64,000 bases of DNA from assembly GCA_938015435.1 (NCBI GenBank), contig CALLPN010000020.1, positions 62,001-126,000 on the forward strand, in the 5' to 3' direction. The translations under genes were made by a program, and so were the position numbers. Position 1 is the stretch's first letter, and every line of letters starts with the position of its first letter. Below are positions 38,963 through 47,704 of the stretch, one piece after another. This DNA comes from an uncultured Saprospiraceae bacterium (GTDB taxonomy: Bacteria; Bacteroidota; Bacteroidia; Chitinophagales; Saprospiraceae). The notes below the pieces were generated by a model. It saw only the letters and a list, made by a program, of their open reading frames with translations. It was not told the DNA's origin and made no database searches.

Positions 38963-40615
38963 ATGAAAAAAAAATTACTAATTACTTACTTTTCTTTATT
39001 TGCATTAATATTCTTTTCAACGAATATTATATCGCAAACTAATTCATGTAATCCCACAGGATGCGAATTAGTATCTAATGGTGACTTCTCAATTGCAGAA
39101 TTTCAATCTCAAGGTTCAGTACCGTGGATAATGAATGGTAAAAAAGCTTGTGGATGGAAAGCCAATTGGGGATCTCCAAGTGCTGACGTCCTCAATACTT
39201 TTAATAATCCATTTACGCCCAATTTTATACAGCCGTTTTTAAGGTTGAAGAGTCAAGCGACCAATTTTAATCCGACTACTGGACATGCAGTAATTTCGGA
39301 AGGAGCCCTAGATTTAGTGGTAGGCCAAACTTATTTATTGGAGTACGATGCTACAGGTGTTAAAACCTTGAATACAAGTTCTAATAGTGACATTCATTAT
39401 ATTGAAGATTTACAATTTAGATTGGTGGCTGGTGAACTAACACCAGGATTTAATAATACTGTTCCTTCTAATATCGATCAAGTTTCAACTTTGATTGATG
39501 ATTTTAATGTTCAAGTTTTATCGCATTCTCTAAGTTGGCCAACTGATGGGTTTGGTTACTCAAGCGGTCCGATTAGATCAGTAACTTTTGTTCATACAAA
39601 TGCTAATCACAATAGATTATTAATAACAGCAAGACATGACGGAACACAACCATTGGGAGGTACAAGTAGTGGAGCCGTGATAGGAAACAATTTAAATGCT
39701 CACATTAGTAATATCTCTATAACACAAGTAGGATGTAACCCTACAGCTTGTGAATGCGACTTTATAGATCTAAGCCAAAAACCTATTACCTATGTATCAC
39801 CATCAAATCCAAATCAAATTGGTGAAGATATGTGTGGAGATGGTGGATATGTAGATGCCGCTAAACTATTTGATAACCAAACAAACTTTGCAGGTGAACC
39901 AAATGCACCGATATGTGAAGATTATTTTTTAGCAGACGATGATTTTTCTAGTGCATTTCCGGAGTTTGAAAAATGTATGTGGGGTAAGCAATGGAGCCCA
40001 GATTTAACGCAACCACCTTTTGTAGCTTACATAGATTTAGGTACTGGTCATTTAATCTCTGAAGTTTATGTGTATGATCTTTATGGACAAACAGATATTC
40101 CTTTTACAGTAGAGGGTAGTGGACAAATCGATAATAACGGAAACCCAGTTAATTGGGTTAAAATTGTAGATGCTGCAACTAACAAGTACGCAGTATGGAG
40201 AAGGTTTGGTGCAGAAGGGGAAGCTCCATTGGAAATATATAATCAGTCATTTAGATTTTTGAGATTTACACAGCATAGTAATTTTAGTGGTGTATCTGAA
40301 GTTTCGATATGCGGAACGGACACAGGTATTACTTTATTAAAGCCTAAGACTGGCAAAAGGGAGTCTTCATACGTAAATACTACAATTTCACCTAATCCTA
40401 GTAATGGTGTATTTAGAATTACGGGTAATCATAGTTCGGATGACAGATATACTGTTTATGATATTAATGGTAGACTAATTTTGACGAATTTATTTTCAAA
40501 AGGCACTATTGAAGAAGTAGATTTGACTCATCTTGAAAATGGTATGTATCTTATTAACATTAACAATAGCCTAACAGGGGAAAATAAGTCTCAAAAATTA
40601 TTTATTACGGACTAA
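38963..40615 (+). CDS. T9SS-exported protein with discoidin-like domain
   Basis: 550 aa. Signal peptide to about residue 25 (IISQ). Residues about 30-265 form a carbohydrate-binding-like beta domain beginning CELVSNGDFS. About residues 270-440 resemble a discoidin/F5-8C sheet (YIDLGTGHLISEVYVYD, FRFLRFTQHSNFSGVSEVSICG). The final 75 residues (TTISPNPSNGVFRI to SQKLFITD) are a type IX secretion sorting domain. Several cysteines suggest disulfides. Predicted cell-surface binding protein; no catalytic motif. A strong terminator follows. Confidence 0.82.
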   Translation: MKKKLLITYFSLFALIFFSTNIISQTNSCNPTGCELVSNGDFSIAEFQSQGSVPWIMNGKKACGWKANWGSPSADVLNTFNNPFTPNFIQPFLRLKSQATNFNPTTGHAVISEGALDLVVGQTYLLEYDATGVKTLNTSSNSDIHYIEDLQFRLVAGELTPGFNNTVPSNIDQVSTLIDDFNVQVLSHSLSWPTDGFGYSSGPIRSVTFVHTNANHNRLLITARHDGTQPLGGTSSGAVIGNNLNAHISNISITQVGCNPTACECDFIDLSQKPITYVSPSNPNQIGEDMCGDGGYVDAAKLFDNQTNFAGEPNAPICEDYFLADDDFSSAFPEFEKCMWGKQWSPDLTQPPFVAYIDLGTGHLISEVYVYDLYGQTDIPFTVEGSGQIDNNGNPVNWVKIVDAATNKYAVWRRFGAEGEAPLEIYNQSFRFLRFTQHSNFSGVSEVSICGTDTGITLLKPKTGKRESSYVNTTISPNPSNGVFRITGNHSSDDRYTVYDINGRLILTNLFSKGTIEEVDLTHLENGMYLININNSLTGENKSQKLFITD

Positions 40616-40667
40616 TCTGCCCCAAAATGGCAATAAGTATTTTTAATTGAATTACTTATTAAAATAC

Positions 40668-40712
40668 AGCCCTGCAATTAAAATTTCGATTTTATTGTAG
40701 GGCTCTTTTTTT
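40668..40712 (+). terminator. Strong intrinsic terminator
   Basis: AGCCCT / AGGGCT outer stem extended by CAA and AAAAT pairs around a TTCG loop, followed by seven T. Ends the T9SS cargo gene. Confidence 0.9.
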
Positions 40713-40734
40713 AGCTTCATTTTTTAATTTTTCT

Positions 40735-41040
40735 GAAACACAAAAATGGCAACAGTGCTTATATTATGTTCAATGCTTGACTATATCAAGAAGTAAATTA
40801 GAAGAGTTTCTAGTAAAGTATAGTTGTGGAGCTTCTGCAATATAACTTTCTTTCCAAAAAATATTGAATTCTAAGGAGAATCGAGAGCATGGTCTAATAA
40901 CAAAATTTATTGAGGAACTATACAAAGACATAAAATATAAAAGATCGGATTGGTTAAGGAACACTCCACAGTATCACATAGAATCCTATTTGAATGTATT
41001 TAGATCGCCGCTGAATCCATTTCCGATGTTTAAGAGATAA
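40735..41040 (+). pseudogene. Possible gene remnant with one internal stop
   Basis: One frame reads as protein-like on both sides of a single TAA at 40843: before it SRSKLEEFLVKYSCGASAI, after it 64 codons including REHGLITKFIEELYKDIKY and HIESYLNVFRSPLNPFPMFKR-type text (ends at 41040). No start codon or signal is evident, and the family is not recognised. Could be the tail of a decayed gene; could also be chance. The minus-strand frame over the same bases looks worse. Confidence 0.3.
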
Positions 41041-41109
41041 GGGTTTATATCTAGCAGAATAGAATTATCTTGCAAGTTAAAAATAGAAAATTTAAATTCT
41101 CATTATAGT

Positions 41110-41787
41110 TTATTTAATCTCGAATTTTACATTGACTTCATACCTCAGCTTTATTTGAGTTACCTCATCAATAGCATTTTGTGTGTTAGCACTATTGCGT
41201 GAATAATTGCTGAGCATTTGGGAATTGTTTCTCCAGTTATTGTTTACTTCAACTACTGAAATCACGCTCCCTATTTTTTCACCTATACTTTCTAACATAT
41301 AGTTCGCTTTTTCTTTTGCTGATTTCATTGCGTCCTTTTTGACTTCTACTCTATGTTTGTGTATATCTTTATGGGTTCTAGATGTTATTCTGATATCCTT
41401 TATACCTTCAATGTCCAAGGATTGCATAAGCTTCATGAAGTCAGTGTCGCTTCTCAGAGTTAGGTTGTATGTTTTTTCTAGTAGTTGATTGTTTCTATGA
41501 TACCACCAATTATACCAAGGATAATTGGTGGTAGATATTGCTATTTGGTCTTTACTTATTCCATTTTTTTCTAGTGCTTCATGGAATTTATATTCAACTT
41601 CATTTATCTCTATTTTTTGCTGTTCTTTGTACGGTACTGCCAAAGTTATAGAAAGCGTTAGTTGATCTGGAGAGATACTCATATCTGCGCTCCCAGTTAC
41701 GTTTATGTGTTTTCTTTCATCTAGATATTGCCCTGAGGATTGGGTATATGTTATTGTAGATAGTATGAGGCAGATTATGTATTTCAT
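41110..41787 (-). CDS. SIMPL-domain (DUF541) periplasmic protein
   Basis: 225 aa from the ATG giving signal peptide MKYIICLILSTITYTQSSG; an in-frame ATG eight codons earlier (41811) is possible. The mature protein is one SIMPL domain: ITVTGSADMSISPDQ-like start (INVTGSADMSISPDQLTLSI), alternating helices and strands, and AMKSAKEKANYMLESIG near residue 157. Oligomeric periplasmic proteins of unclear role, related to E. coli YggE linked to oxidative stress. Confidence 0.85.
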   Translation of the reverse strand: MKYIICLILSTITYTQSSGQYLDERKHINVTGSADMSISPDQLTLSITLAVPYKEQQKIEINEVEYKFHEALEKNGISKDQIAISTTNYPWYNWWYHRNNQLLEKTYNLTLRSDTDFMKLMQSLDIEGIKDIRITSRTHKDIHKHRVEVKKDAMKSAKEKANYMLESIGEKIGSVISVVEVNNNWRNNSQMLSNYSRNSANTQNAIDEVTQIKLRYEVNVKFEIK

Positions 41788-41910
41788 AGATATAGAAGTT
41801 TTTTGTTTCAAGTAAATTTTAGAAAAGGTTACAGTTTAGATTATTGGAATTTTGCAATCGATATAAGTCAAATTGAATATTAGTATTTTACATTCATGAC
41901 GTAGAGAATA

Positions 41911-43518
41911 TTATTTCTTCGAGGATGACATTTCAAGAACACTACCATTATCCACATTGAGTGATTTGAGTTCGTAGATGTTTTTATATCCATATCCGTA
42001 TAAGTTTATAAACGTTGGAATGTTTAATGCTAAGGGTGGCATTTTTAAGGCCAACGCTGGTTTAGTACTTATAAAATTATTGTTACAGTAAATTAGTATT
42101 CTAGTGTTACTATCAGGAATTAGTGCAGTTAGCTTCTCTTCAGTAAAATCTGAAAAATTGAGATGAATAGCCCCTTTTACATGACGTTCGTCAAAAGCTT
42201 TCTTTGATCTTGTATCTAGTATAATAGTATTTTTTTCTTTACTCATTTTGTTGAATTCAGAGGTGCTTATGAGTCTATCTTTTCTATGTTTTTCAACGTC
42301 CGTTGCCGATTCGATAAATCCGTTGAAGTTGATTAGAGAGGCTTGTTCTTTATGATCTGATGGGTAGGTTAATCCTGCTTTCTTCGCTTGATCTCTCATT
42401 GAAGTATTGATAGATTCGTCCAATGACGTACCTTGGTCGTCTTCTCTTTTGAGTTGAGTGATATATTTTTTTCTTTTGGTAGATAGATTAGCTATTTTGG
42501 TTTGGATACTTTTTCTACTTAATGAAGTTTTTTTCACTTGTTCTTCAAGATCTTCCGTATTCAAGTCTCTATATTCCTTAGGTAGTTCTTTGGCTTTTCC
42601 TATTATACGTTTATCATTTTCATAGGCATCTACTAAATCCCATTGTGCATTGTTGTATTGTTTATTGGATTTGAATACTGATCTTGAAGCGGCGTTAGAA
42701 GCGCCATATGATCTGGCATTTTGGTCTTGATATTTTTGATTTTGCAAGAAGTCACTTCCACCCTTACCATAATGTATGTAAGTATCATTCAATTTTTCAT
42801 TAAGATCTGATATTGCTACATCATATGGAGTGTCATAATAGCGAGTTTTCTGGTTTTGATCTATATTGAAGTAATCGCCGTTGGTTAAGGATGCTCCAGT
42901 TTTCCATTGAAGGTCTATTCCGGTTTGTAAGGGCCCACAGAATATAGTATTCACCACTATATTGTTTTGACTTGCAAAGGCACATGCCTTTCTATAAGAT
43001 GTTCGACCTTGCGCGAATGATTCATTTCCAGCAATATAAATTGTTTTTAATTTGGCTAATGAACTCCATGTTAATTGAGATAAGCTTTGCTCTATCACTT
43101 CGCCACAGTGTTCTTCGCTGCCGCTAGTAGACAATGAAAATAATTTTTGAGAGATTAGGTCTATGTCTGAGGTGAAATCAACCACTTGTCTGATATAGGG
43201 ATTTGTAATAGATGAGTTCTGAGTTCCATATTCATACAATGCTATTTGAAATCGAATGGGTTCATTATGCCTTCTAGCTTCTGATAGTTCATTAACAATA
43301 TTCCACAGTTGGGATTTAGCCTGCTCAATCAGACCGTTCATAGACCCACTAGTATCTAGGAGTATTGCTATTTGGGCGTCTACATCTATAGCTTCTTCAT
43401 TAACTGACAAGTCTTGTTCCGTGAAAATATTTGTCATTCTGTATTTAAAGGCATCTATACCTGGTAGACCTAGAGTTACCATCAAAGACAAAGCGAGTAA
43501 CAGGAGTATTGATTTCAT
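41911..43518 (-). CDS. VWA-rhodanese fusion protein
   Basis: 535 aa. Signal peptide to about residue 22. A VWA domain (about 45-230) with intact MIDAS DTSGSMN (Asp55, Ser57, Ser59). A central charged, helical linker (about 290-390) follows, with many Lys/Glu and a NYNNAQWDLVDAYENDK segment. The C-terminal rhodanese domain (about 420-525) has LDTRSKKAFDERHVKGAIHL and the cysteine loop YCNNNFIS; the loop has the Cys but not the usual Arg at its end. The two domains are rarely joined, to my knowledge. Exported; role unknown. Confidence 0.8.
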   Translation of the reverse strand: MKSILLLLALSLMVTLGLPGIDAFKYRMTNIFTEQDLSVNEEAIDVDAQIAILLDTSGSMNGLIEQAKSQLWNIVNELSEARRHNEPIRFQIALYEYGTQNSSITNPYIRQVVDFTSDIDLISQKLFSLSTSGSEEHCGEVIEQSLSQLTWSSLAKLKTIYIAGNESFAQGRTSYRKACAFASQNNIVVNTIFCGPLQTGIDLQWKTGASLTNGDYFNIDQNQKTRYYDTPYDVAISDLNEKLNDTYIHYGKGGSDFLQNQKYQDQNARSYGASNAASRSVFKSNKQYNNAQWDLVDAYENDKRIIGKAKELPKEYRDLNTEDLEEQVKKTSLSRKSIQTKIANLSTKRKKYITQLKREDDQGTSLDESINTSMRDQAKKAGLTYPSDHKEQASLINFNGFIESATDVEKHRKDRLISTSEFNKMSKEKNTIILDTRSKKAFDERHVKGAIHLNFSDFTEEKLTALIPDSNTRILIYCNNNFISTKPALALKMPPLALNIPTFINLYGYGYKNIYELKSLNVDNGSVLEMSSSKK

Positions 43519-43713
43519 ATTTATTGAATTTTATAATTGTTTAAATTGGTACTGAGCAAATGGCTAACTGCTGCCACAAAATTCAAATAAAGATTCGAAA
43601 GAAAAAACAATGACTACGTAAGTGCATCCCTTTTTGATGTAAACGAGTCATTTGACTTTATGAATGTCGCTAATTGACTTAGATTAGATGAAATGGACCA
43701 ATTTAGAGTTACT

Positions 43714-43721
43714 TATATTTG
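43714..43721 (+). promoter_or_regulatory. Candidate -7 box (TATATTTG) for the sensor-kinase gene
   Basis: TAnnTTTG match ending five bases before the ATG at 43726; if used, the transcript would be nearly leaderless and the in-frame ATG at 43693 excluded. Confidence 0.35.
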
Positions 43722-43725
43722 TAGT

Positions 43726-45639
43726 ATGAGTAGGAACGTATACTATATGTTGGGTTTGGTTTTAATTCTTCTTTCGATTAACAATATGGATGGTCAAGTA
43801 GATTTTGCATCTATGCTATCAGAACAGTCTGGTATTGAAGAAGAGTTGCATAATGCCGAAGATCTTATAGGAACGAATAATGAAGAAGCAACAAAAATAA
43901 TTTCTACGGTAATTGAGGGAGCTAAAAATCTCGACAATATTACAGCCTTGATAAAGGCTTACACCTTACTTGGTGATATCAATGCGAATGCAAATCTAAA
44001 TACCTTGGCTATTAGTAGGTATAATGAAGCTTTGAGTTATACCGATAACAGTACAGATAGATCAGTAATAGTTAATATTCATTATAAAAGTGGAAGTCTT
44101 AATTATTTGATTAATTCTGAAGAGGCAAAAGCATCTTTTAAATCTTGTATGAGTGGAGTTGATAAATCTTCAATGTACTTTCTTTGTTATGAAGGTTTAG
44201 CTAATACACTGGTTGAGCAAGATAGTTTGGATAAGGCCATGGTGATACTTGATCAATTGGAAAAACACTATTCATCGAAAGAAGCTAAATTGGATACGTC
44301 ATCTTTAGTTAGAATTCAGTCTAGGAAAGCTATAATTGCCAATTCCCAATCTAGATATGATGTGGCACTTTTAAATTATTCCAATGCTCAAACAAATTTT
44401 AGAAGAAATAAGGTAAGTGCGGAAGATGTAAAAATAATTAATGATGCGAAAGAAGTGATTAGTTTGTCTCAGGTTAGTGTTGATGATGAAGTGAAATTCA
44501 GAAAGTCAAATATATCTAAGTTTGAAAAGGATGATAATTCTTATCAGATCGAGGATCAAGTTAGGTTAGCTGATGCGTATTTTAGACAAGGAGATTTGGC
44601 TAATGCATCGAGTACTATTATAGAGGCTAAAAATGCGATCACGAATTCTATTAATACCACAACTATTTCTAAAGTCTATAAAGGTGCATCAGAAATATCA
44701 GCGGGACGTGGCGATTATGAGTTGGCGTTAAATGAGTATAAAAAGTATGAAAATACACAGCAGAAGTTAATCAATGACCAAAAAATAGAGTTAGAGAATA
44801 AGATAAAGCTATTGGAAAGTCAGCAGAAAATAGATATAGAATCTAATGTTTACGACAGTAATAGAAAGTTGTATAAATCAGAATCACAACGAGGGGATTT
44901 TCAAAGGTACCTGATTTATTTACTAGGGCTCCTTCTATTATTAGCATTGTTGAGTGCTCTTTGGATTTATAGAAGTTTAAGATCCAATCGAGTGGCTAAT
45001 AAAAAATTAGAGTTGAAGTCGCTAAGGGCTCAGATGAATCCTCATTTTATATTTAATGCTTTGAATTCTGTCAATGAGTATATAGCTACTCAAGATGAGG
45101 TTAAGGCCAATAGATATTTGACACAATTCAGTAAGTTGATGCGGAAGGTATTAGATGTTAATTTACAAGATTTAATTCCGTTATCTGAAGAATTGGAATT
45201 GACTGATTTATATCTAAAGTTGGAGCATTCCAGATTTAAGGATCAATTTGATTATAGTTTTACCGTAGACCCTAAGATCAATAATTCGGACGCATCTATT
45301 TCGCCTATGTTACTTCAGCCATATATCGAGAATGCAATTTGGCATGGATTACGTTACAAAAGTGCGAAAGGATTTTTGAGAGTCCATATTGGTCTAGAAA
45401 GCGAACAGATACATATAACTATAGAAGATGACGGAATAGGTAGGAAAGAGTCTTTGGCGCGTAAGACAGTACATCAAAAACAACACAAAGCGACAGGAAT
45501 GAAAAACACTGCGAAAAGAATGAGTATCATAGAAGATCTTTATCAAACCAAGTATTCTATCAACATAACTGAAGCTTTTCCAAATAAAGATGACAAAGGA
45601 ACTTTAGTAAAAATTCAATTATTTTCTGCTGATGTCTAA
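43726..45639 (+). CDS. LytS-type TPR sensor histidine kinase
   Basis: 637 aa. Signal/anchor MSRNVYYMLGLVLILLSI, then a long helical TPR-like sensor region (about 25-370), a coiled coil, one transmembrane helix (about 394-415, LIYLLGLLLLLALLSALWIY), and a His_kinase domain with H-box RAQMNPHFIFNALNSV and HATPase motifs ENAIWHGL and EDDGIGR. Phosphorylates the LytTR regulator whose start overlaps its stop by eight bases. The TPR sensor probably faces the periplasm. Confidence 0.92.
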   Translation: MSRNVYYMLGLVLILLSINNMDGQVDFASMLSEQSGIEEELHNAEDLIGTNNEEATKIISTVIEGAKNLDNITALIKAYTLLGDINANANLNTLAISRYNEALSYTDNSTDRSVIVNIHYKSGSLNYLINSEEAKASFKSCMSGVDKSSMYFLCYEGLANTLVEQDSLDKAMVILDQLEKHYSSKEAKLDTSSLVRIQSRKAIIANSQSRYDVALLNYSNAQTNFRRNKVSAEDVKIINDAKEVISLSQVSVDDEVKFRKSNISKFEKDDNSYQIEDQVRLADAYFRQGDLANASSTIIEAKNAITNSINTTTISKVYKGASEISAGRGDYELALNEYKKYENTQQKLINDQKIELENKIKLLESQQKIDIESNVYDSNRKLYKSESQRGDFQRYLIYLLGLLLLLALLSALWIYRSLRSNRVANKKLELKSLRAQMNPHFIFNALNSVNEYIATQDEVKANRYLTQFSKLMRKVLDVNLQDLIPLSEELELTDLYLKLEHSRFKDQFDYSFTVDPKINNSDASISPMLLQPYIENAIWHGLRYKSAKGFLRVHIGLESEQIHITIEDDGIGRKESLARKTVHQKQHKATGMKNTAKRMSIIEDLYQTKYSINITEAFPNKDDKGTLVKIQLFSADV

Positions 45640-46387
45640 ACTTAATACATATAGTGCACTGATTATAGACGATGAAGTATCGAGTCGAAAAAGCTTAAGT
45701 CTCTTCTTAAGTAAGTACTGCAAAAAAATTGAAGTTTTATCTATGGCTGAAAACATAATCGAAGCGAAGGAAAAGATAGATGCTCTTAATCCGGACATCA
45801 TTTTTTTGGATATTGAGATGCCACATGGAAATGCATTTGATTTATTAGATCAGTTTTCTGAACTACCATTCCAAGTTATATTTGTAACTGCTTTCAGTCA
45901 GTATGCTGTGAAAGCATTCAATTTATCTAATGCTTCGTATATACTCAAGCCAGTAGATATAGAAGAACTCATTAACGAAGTAAATAAGGCTTGCACACAT
46001 ATAGATCACTCTACGAAATGGGCGCACACAGCACAATTGCTGGAGTCTATTAAAGGTAAAAAACTAAACAAGATTGTAGTGCCCTTGATTGATGGGTTTC
46101 AGGTGGTAGCTACCAATGATGTTTTGTATCTCGAGGCATCTGATAATTTTTCAATGATCCATTTGGTTTCCGGAAAAAAACTCTTGGCCTGTAGAAAATT
46201 GAAGTTCTATGAGGATAACCTTACTTCTTCAGATTTTTGCAGAATACATAGATCGAGTATCATTAATATTGATCATGTAGTAAAGTATAATAAAGGAAAA
46301 GGGGGAATGGTTACTTTGAGTTCTGGAAAGCAACTCGACGTTTCACTTTCTAGAAAGAGTGATTTTTTAGATCAATTTAAATATTAG
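45632..46387 (+). CDS. LytTR-family response regulator
   Basis: 251 aa. Receiver domain (about 6-120): acidic pair near residue 11 (IIDDE), phospho-acceptor in IIFLDIEMP (Asp near 56), Thr in VTAFS, Lys in YILKPVD. C-terminal LytTR DNA-binding domain (about 148-250) with FCRIHRSSIINIDHV. Partner of the overlapping LytS-type kinase. Its 3' end overlaps the 3' end of the convergent glycosyltransferase gene by 11 bases. Target genes are not evident here. Confidence 0.93.
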   Translation: MSKLNTYSALIIDDEVSSRKSLSLFLSKYCKKIEVLSMAENIIEAKEKIDALNPDIIFLDIEMPHGNAFDLLDQFSELPFQVIFVTAFSQYAVKAFNLSNASYILKPVDIEELINEVNKACTHIDHSTKWAHTAQLLESIKGKKLNKIVVPLIDGFQVVATNDVLYLEASDNFSMIHLVSGKKLLACRKLKFYEDNLTSSDFCRIHRSSIINIDHVVKYNKGKGGMVTLSSGKQLDVSLSRKSDFLDQFKY

Positions 46388-47369
46388 ACGATACATTCAA
46401 ATTCAATTCGTTTATATTTTTTAGGACTCGAACTTTGTTCTTTCCATTATGATACTCTGCCAAGTATTTTTGTTCAGTCTGTCCTTGAGTAGGTATAAAG
46501 TACTTGGGTCTATTATATTCTTGTAGGTCCATAATCGTACTGTACCCGGATCTGCAAAGTATAGCTGTAGAAGTGTTGATAAGTTCTGTTAATTGTTTCT
46601 GATCTACAATATCATTTAACCTAAAATTGTCTGGATAGTTATTAAGTCTATTAGAATCTGTTCCTCTAACAAGGGTGATTTTTTTACCGGTTAAAGAGGT
46701 ATTTGAAATTATAGACTTTTCAAGTTTGGTTCTTGCCGGCTCTGGTCCAGAGAGTATTACAAGTAAATCGATAGTCTGTTCAGAGAGTGATAATTCTAGT
46801 CGTGTAAGCGCTCCGATATATTCGCATGGAATATTGATTTCACTATTTTCACTTAATCTTCCGCTGAGACTTCTATTTTCATCATCAGGAATCCAGCATT
46901 CATCAAATTGATGTAAAAATCTACGATGTATTAGATTAGCAAAGCGTGCGATGCTTTTATTATTATGTTGGATATTGAGTTGATGAGTCAGATATATGTT
47001 GTGTGTAGTTTTATTTCTAAATCCAAATCTATTATCAGAGATCAATACATCTGGTCGCCAGTACTCGACGATTTGTTTTGTAGCTTTTCTTTCTAATTTA
47101 TAGGTAGCCATGAACTTAGGGCCTTGCATCATCATGCTCAATGTCATACTACTACTATATCTCACATTGTAAGAAGGCAATTCGAACGAAGGTAGATGAG
47201 GATATCTACGTTGAAGCATTTTAAATGATGCGCTATCTCCAGCGAGAGCTACTTCTTTTCCTAGAGAAATAAAATGATCAATAATCGGAATACATCTCGT
47301 TGCGTGACCTAAGCCCCAATGAAGTGGAGCTATAAGTATGCGTTTCTTGTTGTTGAGTGTAGGGATCAT
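46377..47369 (-). CDS. GT28-like glycosyltransferase
   Basis: 330 aa from ATG at 47369; a TTG six codons upstream is less likely. Starts MIPTLNNKKRILIAPLHWGLGHATR, the N-terminal nucleotide-sugar fold of MurG-like enzymes; the C-terminal half has ILCRSGYSTIMDL and FIPTQGQTEQKYLA, the usual donor-binding region. Probably transfers a sugar to a lipid or polysaccharide; the acceptor is unknown. Cytoplasmic face of the inner membrane. Convergent with the LytTR gene. Confidence 0.85.
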   Translation of the reverse strand: MIPTLNNKKRILIAPLHWGLGHATRCIPIIDHFISLGKEVALAGDSASFKMLQRRYPHLPSFELPSYNVRYSSSMTLSMMMQGPKFMATYKLERKATKQIVEYWRPDVLISDNRFGFRNKTTHNIYLTHQLNIQHNNKSIARFANLIHRRFLHQFDECWIPDDENRSLSGRLSENSEINIPCEYIGALTRLELSLSEQTIDLLVILSGPEPARTKLEKSIISNTSLTGKKITLVRGTDSNRLNNYPDNFRLNDIVDQKQLTELINTSTAILCRSGYSTIMDLQEYNRPKYFIPTQGQTEQKYLAEYHNGKNKVRVLKNINELNLNVSSNI

Positions 47370-47514
47370 ATCAAGTTCAAGTATCAAGCCAAAGTATCAA
47401 ATTCAAACCATTAGGACATTTAGTAAAATAGTCAATTGGTTTAAGAGGGCACGCCAAGATATTGATATTTTACTTGAATCTGAAAGATGTCAAAATTTTA
47501 TATTGTGACCTAAG

Positions 47515-47704
47515 ATGAATGACTTTGTTACGGCATTCATCTCGTTTGCTTTACGAGTCGCGATTGGTTTTCGTCCCATAAGTTTGCACTTGCACTTGCA
47601 CTTGCACTTGCACTTGACACTTGCATTATGTGGCGAAGTCAACGTGTTTTAAATAAAACACTGTCTGACTTCGCATTCATCGCGTTTGCTTTGCAAGGCG
47701 CGAT
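47515..47704 (-). repeat. Stop-proximal hairpin elements after rng, duplicated, with a CAAGTG tandem run
   Basis: Immediately after the rng stop is a TCGCG..CGCGA hairpin with inner TTGC/GCAA (47680-47703), then a GCGAAGTC/GACTTCGC stem (47633-47674) holding GTGTTTTATTTAAAACAC. A diverged second copy of the first hairpin with its TTCATC flank lies at 47548-47577, next to an ATGAATG/CATTCAT stem. Between them (47585-47626) is a hexamer run, CAAGTG on the minus strand, about six copies. No T-run. Related to the purF and methyltransferase elements. Confidence 0.7.

Noticed and set aside
40770-40964. 64-codon minus-strand frame
   Set aside because: Overlaps the better plus-strand remnant; no signal or family.
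47633-47674. Intrinsic terminator of rng
   Set aside because: The stem is strong but has no T-run on the minus strand; it fits the hairpin-element family better.
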